Positions 24,774 to 32,498 of a DNA stretch of 35,155 nucleotides are shown here, piece after piece. Positions within the stretch are counted from its first letter, which is position 1. Each line of letters begins with the position of its first letter. The DNA comes from a bacterium (lineage in GTDB: Bacteria; Actinomycetota; Acidimicrobiia; Spongiisociales; Spongiisociaceae). The position numbers and the translations under genes were made by a program. Where the stretch lies: positions 1-35,155 of the forward strand of contig JAPOQZ010000035.1 of assembly GCA_026710435.1 (NCBI GenBank), written 5' to 3'. Below the pieces are notes generated by a model. It saw nothing but the letters and a program-made list of their open reading frames with translations. It searched no databases and was not told where the DNA came from.

Positions 24774-26129
24774 CTAGACCAACTGGAGCAGGGCGGGCAG
24801 TTGACTCCGAAACTCGGTCTCGGTACAGGCGAGGTATTGGGATGACGTATCGGCCGTGATCAGGCCAGCATCGAACGCCTCTGCGACAAGGGGTGCAAGA
24901 CGACCGCGGCGCTGCTCCGGAGTGGCCGCTATCGGGAAGAAGTCCAACGAGAAATCCTCAGCAGCCTTCTGCTCATCCGTAGGTGTCGCATGGATGGATG
25001 ACTCGGGTGGGAGTTCTGCCTGGCGGTACCAAGCGTTGCCGACGTGGAACCTGGCGGCTACTCGGCCGATACCGAACCTGGACATTACATAACCGATAGT
25101 TTCACCACTAACCTGGGTCACGTCGGCTAGTAATCTTACAGATTCTCGAGGAGCAAGGAACTCAACGGCGAAAGCGTTGGCTCGTTGCTCCACGACATCT
25201 TGTGAGTGGTGGGCATCCTGCGTGTCTCGCTCCAACTGTTCGTAGCTGTCTACCCGGACGCTCGAGAGTTGTGGTTCCGGATCAAAGAGTATGTGAGCCA
25301 GCTCATGTGCCAGCGTGGTACGACGGATCCAGACATTCGTGTTCGCTCCTCTGGTGTTGAGAACGATCCCACGGTGACCGCTCGCCGAGATAGTGGCACC
25401 TGCGATCTGTTCTGGCAGTAATCCGACTTGGATAATCGGGATGCCAAGGCGGTTCTCGACCAAATCCCGCATCGAGCGAATCGGCCCCAGACCGATCCCT
25501 AGGTGTTCCCGTACTTGCCCAGCGAGTTCGTATCCCGTGCGCCAGGCCGGAGGACCGTAGTCGGCCGAAGGCTCGAATCGTTTCGCCTCCCCTGGCTCTT
25601 CAAGCCAGTCCTGAAGCCGGCTTTGAGCCAAGATTATCGATGCGGCCTCCGAAAAACGGAGTACAGTTCGAGGGGTAAGGCGAGCACCGCGAGGTGCTGC
25701 TTCGCCTCGTTCGAGCACTCGAAGTCTTACTCCTAAGTTCTCATCGGCCCCCGCCTTCTCGTCAACGCTTAGTTGTGCTGGATCGAGTCCTAGGACGAAT
25801 GCCAGGTGTTCGAGATCGCGAAGCGTGAGCCTATCGGGGTCGGTCTCAGAATCCTCGACCATCTGACGGTCGGTATTCGCGGCGCTCGCGAGTTGCTGGC
25901 GCGTCACGCCCAACTCATCCCGCCGACTTCGGAACGCTTGCTCGATCGCAGTGCTGCTCTTGAGCAGCACTGCCGACACTCGCTCGTCGATCTCGTCGAG
26001 GACTTTCGGACCGTAGGACGCGAGCACTTCGTGCTTCGTCAGGCGACGACCCGTGGCAGCACTTCCTGGCAGGTACCGGGCCAACTGGTACTTGCCGCGC
26101 ACAAACAACTCTGCAGAAGGCTCGGTCAT
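24774..26129 (-). CDS. HTH-ImmA/IrrE metallopeptidase
   Basis: 451 aa from ATG 26127-26129, preceded by GGCGGAGGA. An XRE-type helix-turn-helix lies at about 65-120 (RDELGVTRQQLASAANTDRQ, then MVEDSETDP). The ImmA/IrrE zinc peptidase domain follows, with TTLAHELAHILFDPE (H275, E276, H279) and the downstream helix VEQRANAFAVEFLAP that usually supplies the third ligand. ImmA-type proteins cleave repressors and can switch on mobile elements or defence genes. The start overlaps the stop of the 177-aa gene (ATGA). Given its position it may act as the regulator of the helicase-methyltransferase genes. Confidence 0.87.
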   Translation of the reverse strand: MTEPSAELFVRGKYQLARYLPGSAATGRRLTKHEVLASYGPKVLDEIDERVSAVLLKSSTAIEQAFRSRRDELGVTRQQLASAANTDRQMVEDSETDPDRLTLRDLEHLAFVLGLDPAQLSVDEKAGADENLGVRLRVLERGEAAPRGARLTPRTVLRFSEAASIILAQSRLQDWLEEPGEAKRFEPSADYGPPAWRTGYELAGQVREHLGIGLGPIRSMRDLVENRLGIPIIQVGLLPEQIAGATISASGHRGIVLNTRGANTNVWIRRTTLAHELAHILFDPEPQLSSVRVDSYEQLERDTQDAHHSQDVVEQRANAFAVEFLAPRESVRLLADVTQVSGETIGYVMSRFGIGRVAARFHVGNAWYRQAELPPESSIHATPTDEQKAAEDFSLDFFPIAATPEQRRGRLAPLVAEAFDAGLITADTSSQYLACTETEFRSQLPALLQLV

Positions 26130-26656
26130 TCCTCCGCCTTCGGTACCCGCTCGCGCAATACGCGCCGAGGCGTGTCCGTTTCCTGATCCCAGCCTAGCGA
26201 GAACACCTCGAAGCCAACAGCGGTGAAGAGTTGCTCGGCGTCTTCCATGTGCTCTGCACATAGGGGTGGGTACCGGCCCGATGAGCCTGATAGGTAGATC
26301 CGTAGCATCTCATCGAACCAGACTTCGCCACCCATGGACGCTACTCCTCCACCAGTAAGGTTCGTATGATGCAACCTGCCCTTGCCGAGTCGAGGGAGCG
26401 GAGCCTCAGAAATGCAGGGTCGCCCTCGCTGATCAATAACCCAGAGATGACAATTCTCCCCATTGTCCTGGTTGGATCTCCGAGGGGTACCTCTCGGCGC
26501 GGTGGCCGGAACCTCGTTCAGGAACCGAAGGCCATCGCTAGGGCCGACCTGCTCCAATTCGGCCGACGGATAGTCACGCTCTTCGGGTAGATGGTAAGGC
26601 CGCACCGGGTACCGTTTGAGGAACACCTGCAGGTCATCGTCGATTGGCTCAGGCAT
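26126..26656 (-). CDS. unknown partner of the metallopeptidase
   Basis: 176 aa from ATG 26654-26656 (a GTG codon directly upstream is an alternative). No membrane segment or signal peptide. The best-defined part is C-terminal: HHTNLTGGGVASMGGEVWFD, then IYLSGSSGRYPP and a Glu/Asp-rich helix ending in FEVFSLGWDQETDTPRRVL. I recall similar Gly-rich SGRYPP proteins only as hypotheticals beside ImmA/IrrE genes, so a paired function is likely but unproven. It could be the peptidase substrate. The stop overlaps the metallopeptidase start. Probably the first gene of the minus-strand cluster. Confidence 0.65.
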   Translation of the reverse strand: MPEPIDDDLQVFLKRYPVRPYHLPEERDYPSAELEQVGPSDGLRFLNEVPATAPRGTPRRSNQDNGENCHLWVIDQRGRPCISEAPLPRLGKGRLHHTNLTGGGVASMGGEVWFDEMLRIYLSGSSGRYPPLCAEHMEDAEQLFTAVGFEVFSLGWDQETDTPRRVLRERVPKAEE

Positions 26657-26696
26657 CACGGCATCGTGACTCTAACCGATTCCTTACATCTTTGAA
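26656..26696 (-). promoter_or_regulatory. possible promoter and dyad of the island operon
   Basis: On the minus strand TTCAAA (26691-26696) and TAGAGT (26669-26674) are 16 nt apart, each matching four of six consensus bases. Directly downstream, at 26656-26669, is the dyad TCACG, 4 nt, CGTGA, which touches the start codon of the 177-aa gene. It would suit repression by the HTH-metallopeptidase. Visual evidence only. Confidence 0.28.
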
Positions 26697-26784
26697 GAGT
26701 TCACCGCTTGGTTTGAGGCCGACCAAACAGCAGGCGTCGGAACCCGGGGTCCGCTGGCACCGCGTCCTGAGGCGGACGGATGGC

Positions 26785-26938
26785 TCGAAGGTCGTCTCGA
26801 ACATGTCTAGGGCTTGTCCTTAGGACTTTATGATTGAATAGGTCGCGACGCGGGCAGCGACTCGCTTCGGGAAGGTGGCGGACCCGCCACGGCTAGACTA
26901 GGCGCTGGGAAGTCAGCCAACCGGGTTGATGGGTCCGC
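26785..26938 (-). pseudogene. decayed fragment of a second PLD-SNF2 helicase
   Basis: The minus strand encodes ATFPKRVAARVATYSIIKS, a stop, then GQALDMFETTFE. This aligns without gaps to the intact helicase (ASFPTRRPPRVAEYSIRKSY, then GHALDMFQQAFE), and the DNA is about three-quarters identical by eye over 54 nt to 23059-23112. A second patch, 26909-26938, matches 23414-23443 (the PINNRLADF motif region). The ~240 bp between the two patches in the intact gene are missing. This is a relict of a paralogous system once present here. Confidence 0.75.
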
Positions 26939-27192
26939 GCAGTTCTGAATGTGTTACGGAATCGCTCGCTCTGCGCCGTCAGATCGTCACCGATAAAGGG
27001 TACCGGGGACCATTTCGGTCCCCGGTACTAAGTCACTCCGAAGAGGACAGTGAGGCTGAGCATACTTTCAGGTTGAAGGTCGGCAAACCCGATCGACCGT
27101 TGAGTCCTCGCGGAGTTGGTCAAGGGTCGATCGAAAGCGGTGCGCGACGGTGGTGGTTGTCTGGTGGGAACCGGGCGCTACGCTGATACCCG
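26939..27192. other. intergenic region at the right edge of the island
   Basis: No gene seen. It contains a perfect hairpin, GTACCGGGGACC (27000-27011), loop ATTTC, GGTCCCCGGTAC (27017-27028). No T-run follows on the plus strand; on the minus strand CCCTTTAT follows, so it may end leftward transcripts weakly. TACGCT at 27179-27184, 8 nt before the DUF3151 ATG, suggests a leaderless promoter. Confidence 0.5.
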
Positions 27193-27636
27193 ATGGCGAG
27201 CGAGCAAGTGCATCTCAGTGTCGGGGGCAGACCGACAATCGTGCTCCCTCCGCCAGACCCGACGCTTCTCGGACGGATAGAAGCGGCTACGACCCTTGAC
27301 GGACTGGCCGGTGTCGTGGCCGCACACCCTGAGTCCATGGATGCATGGGCGGCGCTGGGGGCTATACAGGAAGCGGCTGGGACGTCGGGCCTCGCTGCCG
27401 TCAGTGCCTATGCCTCCTACCGAGTCGGTTACCACCGGGGCTTGGATGCTCTCAGGAAGAACGGTTGGCGGGGTACGCAGCTGGTCCGGTGGTCGGATGG
27501 ACCCAACCGGGGGTTCCTGCGCTGCTTGGACGGACTCCGGAGGCTGGCGGGGCTGATCGGCGAGCATGAGGAGGAAGCAAGATGTGCCGACTTCCTACTC
27601 CAACTGGATCCTGACTGGCCGCCTTCGAGCGGTTAG
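27193..27636 (+). CDS. DUF3151 protein
   Basis: A 147-aa protein of a family found mainly in actinobacteria, function unknown. Typical features are the N-terminal TIVLPPPDP, the helical segment MDAWAALGAIQEA, then AYASYRVGYHRGLDALRKNG, WRG and RWSDGPNRGFLRCLDGLRRL. The fold looks TPR-like. ATG 27193 has no ribosome site but a TACGCT box 8 nt before it, so the mRNA may be leaderless. It marks the return to core gene content right of the island. Confidence 0.85.
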   Translation: MASEQVHLSVGGRPTIVLPPPDPTLLGRIEAATTLDGLAGVVAAHPESMDAWAALGAIQEAAGTSGLAAVSAYASYRVGYHRGLDALRKNGWRGTQLVRWSDGPNRGFLRCLDGLRRLAGLIGEHEEEARCADFLLQLDPDWPPSSG

Positions 27637-27679
27637 CGGACGTACCGTCGCTTGCCGCTGACTGTTCTACACTGCGGAC

Positions 27680-28597
27680 ATGGAATCCGACCGGAAACCG
27701 ATCGACTACATAGCCCGTACTAGGGAAACCTATAGCCGGCTGGGGTACCAACCCTACCGGTGGGCCTGCAACGAGGACCTCCCGCCGTGGGCAACACTGG
27801 ATAAGCCCTTGACGGAATCCCGCTTGGGGCTGATAGCGTCCGGTGGGATCTACCGCCACGGGCAGGTCGCCTTCACCCACAGAGACGACGTCACCCACCG
27901 GGAGATCCCTACTGACGTGGACACCAGCGAGTTGCGGGTTACGCACTTTGCTTACGACCTTACGGATGCCCGCAGGGATCCCAACGTGATTTTCCCGCTT
28001 GACACCCTCCGGGCACTGGTGGCAGAGGGGCATGTGGGGGAGTTGGCACCCGTAGCCCTAACTTTCATGGGTGGTATCTACTCGCAACGGCGCCTAGCGG
28101 CCGAGTTGATCCCGGTTCTCGTGGAACGGACACTCCAATTGGAAGTGGACGCGGTGCTGCTCGTCCCCGTCTGACCGGTCTGCCACCAGTCAGTTGGACT
28201 GGTTAGCAGGGCGATAGAGGAGAAGGGGGTTCCGACCCTATCGATGACCAGTGCTTGGTCGATAACAGCCTCGGCCAATCCGCCCCGAGCGGCCTTTACC
28301 GACTTTCCGCTAGGGCACACCTGTGGGCCACCCGCGCGTCCACACCTCCAGAGAGACATCATGCGAGATGCGCTGGTGCTCTTCGAGACCCTGGATGGGC
28401 CGGGAACCATCGTCGATTTGGGCCACTCGTGGGATACGGAGTGGAAACGGGAGGCGCGCAGACCCCATGACGAGAGGTCGCCCCGAAATGACACCCCCCA
28501 GTATCAGAACCGGGCGGATGAGACGGCAGCAACGCGCAGGTATGGCTCCTCCATAGCCTGCGGGGTGTGTGTACCGAGCCTGACTCCTCGTTCGTAG
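27680..28597 (+). CDS. selenoprotein B-type reductase, in-frame UGA as Sec
   Basis: The frame runs 305 codons with one TGA at 28172-28174 (codon 165). Both sides belong to one protein of the glycine/sarcosine/betaine reductase selenoprotein B-like family: RETYSRLGYQPYRWACNEDL before it, and PVCHQSVGLVSRAIEEKG, PPRAAFTDFPLGHTCGPP and GTIVDLGHSWDTEWKREARR after it. The motif is U-P-V-C, where non-seleno relatives have C-P-V-C. A SECIS-like hairpin follows directly. Stopping at the TGA would remove the redox motif and half the protein. The reaction in this organism is unknown; a redox or reductase role is likely. TACACT 6 nt before ATG 27680 suggests a leaderless mRNA. A nonsense mutation is the alternative. 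Confidence 0.82.
28172..28209 (+). promoter_or_regulatory. bacterial SECIS-like hairpin after the UGA codon
   Basis: Directly after TGA (28172-28174) the RNA folds into a hairpin: CTGC (28180-28183) with GCAG (28206-28209), a small internal loop, then ACCAGTC (28185-28191) with GACTGGT (28197-28203), closed by the 5-nt loop AGTTG. The loop starts 17 nt after the UGA, and its second base is G. This fits the known pattern of SelB-binding bacterial SECIS elements (apical loop roughly 16-37 nt after UGA, G in the first two loop positions). Confidence 0.78.
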
Positions 28598-28708
28598 CGA
28601 GCAACGTTCGCGCGGTTAATCGGAGAGTTCCTACTCGCGAAGTACCCGGTGTTGGTGGGTCGGTTCTGAAGGTACAGTAGGAGTCACTACCGGGAGGAAC
28701 CCATCCAG

Positions 28709-29608
28709 ATGGTTTCAGAAATGTTCGACCCGGCCGTCTGGCACGAGGTTGAGGGATTCGACTTCACCGACATCACCTACCACCGGGCTGCGGACCAGGG
28801 AACGGTCCGGGTGGCTTTCGATCGGCCCGAGGTGCGCAACGCCTTCCGTCCCAGAACGGTGGACGAGTTGTACACCGCTCTCGACCATGCCCGCCAGTGG
28901 AGCGATGTGGGGGCCGTATTACTTACCGGCAACGGGCCTTCCCCGAAGGACGGTGGCTGGGCGTTCTCCTCGGGCGGGGACCAGCGAATCCGGGGCAAGG
29001 CCGGCTACATGTACGCCGACGGTGAAGGCGCCGAGGACATTGACCCGGCCCGGCTGGGAAGGTTGCACATTCTCGAGGTCCAGCGGCTGATCCGGTTCAT
29101 GCCCAAGGTGGTAATCGCCGTGGTTCCCGGCTGGGCGGTGGGAGGCGGACACAGCCTGCATGTGGTGTGCGATCTGACCTTGGCCTCCCGGGAGCATGCG
29201 GTCTTCAAGCAGACCGACGCAGACGTGGCCTCCTTCGACGCCGGTTTCGGCTCGGCGTACCTGACCCGCATGGTGGGCCAGAAAAGGGCCCGGGAGATCT
29301 TCTTCCTCGGTGCCGACTACTCGGCCGAGGACGCCTTCCAGATGGGGATGGTGAACAAGGTGGTGCCCCACGCAGAGTTGGAGCGGACGGCGCTCGAGTG
29401 GGCCCGGGCGATCAACGCGAAGAGCCCGATGTCCCAGAGGATGCTGAAGTTCGCCTTCAACCTGATCGATGACGGCTTGGTGGGCCAGCAGATCTTTGCC
29501 GGAGAAGCGACCCGTCTCGGCTACATGACCGACGAGGCGAGGGAGGGTCGGGACGCCTTCGTCCAGAAGCGACCCAAGGACTTCTCGCCCTTCCCCTGGC
29601 ACTACTGA
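28709..29608 (+). CDS. menB: 1,4-dihydroxy-2-naphthoyl-CoA synthase
   Basis: MenB closes the second ring of the menaquinone precursor, converting o-succinylbenzoyl-CoA to dihydroxynaphthoyl-CoA. The 299-aa protein has the crotonase fold. Recognisable parts are VAFDRPEVRNAFRPRTVDEL (about 34-53), FSSGGDQRIRGKAGYMY (oxyanion loop), PGWAVGGGHSLHVVCDLTLA, the DADVASFDAGFGSAYLTRMV segment that distinguishes MenB from other crotonases, and the C-terminal FSPFPWHY. GGGAGG lies 11 nt before ATG 28709, so ATG 28721 (MFDPAVW) is an alternative start. No other men gene is in the window. Confidence 0.95.
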   Translation: MVSEMFDPAVWHEVEGFDFTDITYHRAADQGTVRVAFDRPEVRNAFRPRTVDELYTALDHARQWSDVGAVLLTGNGPSPKDGGWAFSSGGDQRIRGKAGYMYADGEGAEDIDPARLGRLHILEVQRLIRFMPKVVIAVVPGWAVGGGHSLHVVCDLTLASREHAVFKQTDADVASFDAGFGSAYLTRMVGQKRAREIFFLGADYSAEDAFQMGMVNKVVPHAELERTALEWARAINAKSPMSQRMLKFAFNLIDDGLVGQQIFAGEATRLGYMTDEAREGRDAFVQKRPKDFSPFPWHY

Positions 29609-29642
29609 GACCTCTCGCACCAGTACCGGGGCCGGCCGGAGC

Positions 29643-29658
29643 GGAGGTTGCCTCCTTT
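29643..29658 (+). terminator. possible weak terminator after menB
   Basis: GGAGG (29643-29647), TTG, CCTCC (29651-29655), followed by TTT. The stem is only 5 bp and the T-run short. Confidence 0.25.
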
Positions 29659-29788
29659 CCGATTGGCGCCGGCAGGATCCCCGCCACGAGCTCACATGCC
29701 CGCGTTGAGATGGAGGGCGGTCCGCGGTCGTTCGGATCAATGCCTCAATGGATGACGTATCCGCGGATGACGGGAAGACACTCCCGGC

Positions 29789-29974
29789 TCAGCCGGACGT
29801 GTCACGTCCGGGCTTGGCCTGCTGGGCGAGGTATAGCCAGCCGAAGGCGTGGAGCGCCACACCGATAACGAGTATCAGGGAGACCGACCAGTAGCCGAGG
29901 ATCGCCGCGACCAGTGCAGCTAGCACCGCCAGCGTGACGAGCGCCACTCGGACGCCGTTGAGTGGTCCGTACAT
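29789..29974 (-). CDS. small two-pass membrane protein
   Basis: A 61-aa protein with two predicted membrane helices: VALVTLAVLAALVAAILGYW and LILVIGVALHAFGWLYLA, and a short basic C-terminus (KPGRDTSG). Start ATG 29972-29974. It is convergent with menB and divergent from the PadR operon. No family recognised. Its hydrophobic pattern and length suggest a real gene rather than a shadow. Confidence 0.55.
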   Translation of the reverse strand: MYGPLNGVRVALVTLAVLAALVAAILGYWSVSLILVIGVALHAFGWLYLAQQAKPGRDTSG

Positions 29975-30069
29975 GCGTTTCAGTCTATGACCGCGGCCGG
30001 GCCAAGCGAAAGACGGCTCGGCGCTGTGTACCGTGCCTTACCCATCCGGAGGACGCTATATTGTGATTA

Positions 30070-30110
30070 CAGGTACCTAGCAAACCGAGGTACTATCCGT
30101 ACCAGGTACG
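30070..30110 (+). promoter_or_regulatory. GGTAC-rich operator candidate of the PadR operon
   Basis: The palindrome AGGTACCT (30071-30078), the inverted repeat GGTAC-TATCC-GTACC (30089-30103) and a further GGTAC (30105-30109) are clustered about 65-105 bp before padR. TATATT lies just upstream near 30056. PadR proteins commonly repress their own operons, so this is the likely binding region. Confidence 0.45.
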
Positions 30111-30174
30111 ACATGGCCAGGCCGGCGACACCAACGGCTTGGCCGGGACAAACCCCGGAGGTTCGGTACTCGGC

Positions 30175-30522
30175 ATGGAACACCGCTCCCAACTGCTCAA
30201 AGGGGTGTTGGACATGTGCCTTCTGGCCCTCATCGCGGAGGAGCCGAGTTATGGCTACGAGATGGTTCGCAAGCTCGAGGACCGCGGACTCGATCTCATG
30301 AGCGACGGGAGCATCTACCCGCTGTTGAGCCGGATGCAGAACCAACGTCTCGTCGAGGGGTACTACGAAGATTCTTCCGCCGGCCCGGTGCGGAAGTACT
30401 ACCGGATCCGACGCGAGGGCGAGGAACGCCTGGCAGTTTGGCGGGAGGATTGGACCCGGCTTGCAACCGGTGTCGAGATGGTGTTACACGGAGACGATGG
30501 ATTGAAAGGAGACGGTCGATGA
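30175..30522 (+). CDS. PadR-family transcriptional regulator
   Basis: A 115-aa winged-helix regulator from ATG 30175 (MEHRSQLLKGVLDMCLLALI). The conserved PadR core is SYGYEMVRKLEDRGLDLMSD, then GSIYPLLSRMQNQRLVEGYY and YYRIRREGEERL. The ORF can be extended upstream to a TTG at 30139, but that adds residues without family similarity. The stop overlaps the next gene (ATGA), which starts with a typical PadR-partner domain. It probably regulates the membrane-protein operon downstream. Confidence 0.88.
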   Translation: MEHRSQLLKGVLDMCLLALIAEEPSYGYEMVRKLEDRGLDLMSDGSIYPLLSRMQNQRLVEGYYEDSSAGPVRKYYRIRREGEERLAVWREDWTRLATGVEMVLHGDDGLKGDGR

Positions 30523-31304
30523 CCGGCGAGCGCACGGAACTCGTCGAGAAATGCCGTAGGTACTGGCACGAGGCGGGGATCTCTCGTGATGCTGTCGACA
30601 GCATGGCAACGGAATTGGAATCGCATCTACAGGAGGCTTCGGCAGATGGTCGTGATCCCCGGTCCGTGATTGGCGATAGTCTCCCGGCCTTTGCAGCTGA
30701 CTGGGCAGCCGAACTCCGTCCCCCAGGGCGGGGGATGCCGAGCTGGACTGTGATGGAGCGGCAACTCGCCCTCCGGTCCTCGTCCAGAGTGTTGGCTTGG
30801 GTGTCGGGGGCGGCCGCAGTCGTTCTAGGGGTCGTGATCGTACTTACATGGGGAAAGGAGTCCGTTATGGACAACGAGATATTGAGGTGGGTATGGACCG
30901 GCGTGGCCCTTCTGATGGGACTCGGGGAGATCATCACTGCCGGCTTCTTCCTGCTCCCGTTCGCGGTCGGAGCCGGCCTGGCCGCGGCAGCGGCATGGTT
31001 CAATATGCACGATTCGGTTCAGTGGGTCCTCTTCTTCGCCGGTACAGGTGTGGCGATGCTGTTCGTGCATCGATTCATGAGAGGGCAAGACCAAGAGGAA
31101 GGCTTGATCATAGGACCGGGCCGCTACGTGGGCATGAGGGCTCTCGTGCTCGAGAAGATCGACATGAGCTCCAACACCGGTCTGGTCAGAGTCGAAGCCG
31201 AGGAGTGGCGCGCCGTCACCGACGGAGGTCCTATTGCGGAGGGCGCCCTCGTCGAAGTAACAGAGGTTCGAGGTACCCGGTTAGCGGTATCAGAGATCGA
31301 ATAA
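30519..31304 (+). CDS. PadR-partner domain fused to NfeD
   Basis: One open frame of 261 aa. Residues 1-~75 resemble the helical HAAS/DUF1700-like domain that often follows padR, with one membrane helix at ~92-110 ([20 protein letters not shown]). Residue 117 onward is an NfeD-family protein: membrane helices around [20 protein letters not shown] and [13 protein letters not shown], then a C-terminal OB-fold ([11 protein letters not shown] to LAVSEIE). A strong ribosome site (GGAAAGGAG, 7 nt spacing) precedes the internal ATG at 30867, so a separate NfeD product is possible. It starts on the padR stop and leads into the stomatin gene, the usual NfeD partner. Confidence 0.8.
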   Translation: MTGERTELVEKCRRYWHEAGISRDAVDSMATELESHLQEASADGRDPRSVIGDSLPAFAADWAAELRPPGRGMPSWTVMERQLALRSSSRVLAWVSGAAAVVLGVVIVLTWGKESVMDNEILRWVWTGVALLMGLGEIITAGFFLLPFAVGAGLAAAAAWFNMHDSVQWVLFFAGTGVAMLFVHRFMRGQDQEEGLIIGPGRYVGMRALVLEKIDMSSNTGLVRVEAEEWRAVTDGGPIAEGALVEVTEVRGTRLAVSEIE

Positions 31305-31332
31305 AGATCGATCGAAGAGAAAGGAAACACTA

Positions 31333-32274
31333 ATGGAGATTGCAGCTGTCCTACTACTAGCTGTCATCGCGGTGGCGGTGCTGCTCATCGCGGCAAGCGG
31401 GTTCCGGATAGTCCGGCCTTACGAAAAGGGTCTCATCGAGTTCCTGGGCAAGTATCAGAGGACAATCACCCCTGGGCTCCGGTTCGTGGTGCCATTCGTG
31501 CAGAGGCTGCTGAAAGTGGACATGCGCGAGCAGGTGGTGGATGTCCCGCCACAGGAGGTCATCACCAAGGACAATGTGGTGGTGACGGTCGACGCCGTTA
31601 TCTACTACGAGGCGACCGATCCAGTGAAGCTCAAGTACGCGGTTGGAAACTTCATCCTCGCGGTGACCAAGCTGGCACAGACCAACCTGAGGAACGTGGT
31701 TGGCGATCTCCAACTCGACGAGGCGCTGGTGTCCCGTGAGATCATCAACAGCAAGCTGCGCCAGATACTCGACGATGCCACCGACAAGTGGGGGACAAGA
31801 GTGGTGCGGGTCGAGATCCAGCGGATCGAGCCGCCACCGGATGTCACCGAGGCTATGCACCGCCAGATGAAGGCGGAGCGGTTCCGCCGGGCGGTGGTGA
31901 CCGAAGCCGAGGGCGACAAGAGGTCCGCCATCCTCAAGGCCGAGGGTGTGAAGGCTTCTGCCATCCTGCGGGCCGAGGGTGAGGCGGAGGCCATCAAGCG
32001 CGTGGCGGAAGCCGACAAGTACCAGAAGCTGACTGTGGCCGAAGGTGAGGGCCAGGCAATCGAGCGGGTGTTCCTCGCGATCCACAACGGCGACCCGACC
32101 GATGACCTAATCGCCATCCGGTATCTGGAGGCCCTGGAGGGCATCGCCAACGGTCAGGCAACGAAGATCTTCCTGCCGCTTGATACTTCGGGGCTGCTGG
32201 GCGGTGTCGCCGCGATAGGCGAGATGTTCAAAGAAGGGGCGGGAACTCCTTCCGGTAGCGGTTCGACCAGCTGA
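31333..32274 (+). CDS. SPFH/stomatin-like membrane protein
   Basis: A 313-aa protein of the SPFH (band 7) family, which forms membrane microdomain scaffolds and pairs with NfeD. An N-terminal membrane helix ([20 protein letters not shown]) precedes the SPFH domain ([20 protein letters not shown] onward). It contains the stomatin signature region [20 protein letters not shown]. An Ala/Glu/Lys coiled coil follows ([20 protein letters not shown]), then a Gly/Ser-rich tail. AGAAAGGAAA gives a good ribosome site before ATG 31333. Last gene of the padR operon, before a strong terminator. Confidence 0.93.
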   Translation: MEIAAVLLLAVIAVAVLLIAASGFRIVRPYEKGLIEFLGKYQRTITPGLRFVVPFVQRLLKVDMREQVVDVPPQEVITKDNVVVTVDAVIYYEATDPVKLKYAVGNFILAVTKLAQTNLRNVVGDLQLDEALVSREIINSKLRQILDDATDKWGTRVVRVEIQRIEPPPDVTEAMHRQMKAERFRRAVVTEAEGDKRSAILKAEGVKASAILRAEGEAEAIKRVAEADKYQKLTVAEGEGQAIERVFLAIHNGDPTDDLIAIRYLEALEGIANGQATKIFLPLDTSGLLGGVAAIGEMFKEGAGTPSGSGSTS

Positions 32275-32295
32275 TCCTCCTCCCGATCAGCGAGA

Positions 32296-32337
32296 GAACG
32301 AGGCCCGGGCTCGCACCCGGGCCTCGTTCTTCTTAGT
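32296..32337 (+). terminator. strong intrinsic terminator
   Basis: GAACGAGGCCCGGG (32296-32309), a 6-nt loop, and CCCGGGCCTCGTTC (32316-32329) form a perfect 14-bp stem followed by TTCTTAGT. It ends the padR-NfeD-stomatin operon. Confidence 0.9.
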
Positions 32338-32498
32338 GACCCTCTAGGAGGGTACTGAGCAATCCACCAGCGGCCTGCCAACCGCAGGCATTATTCCCGG
32401 GCTGGCGGGCGGCAGGTCCGAGCAATCGTCATTGTTCAGCACCCTTCTAACCGTGAACCGAAGTCAGCGCCCGGCCCGTCCATCTACATGTGCACGCG

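Noticed and set aside
28244..28597. Separate gene starting at ATG 28244
   Set aside because: It is in frame with and continues the homology of the upstream ORF, so it is the second half of the selenoprotein.
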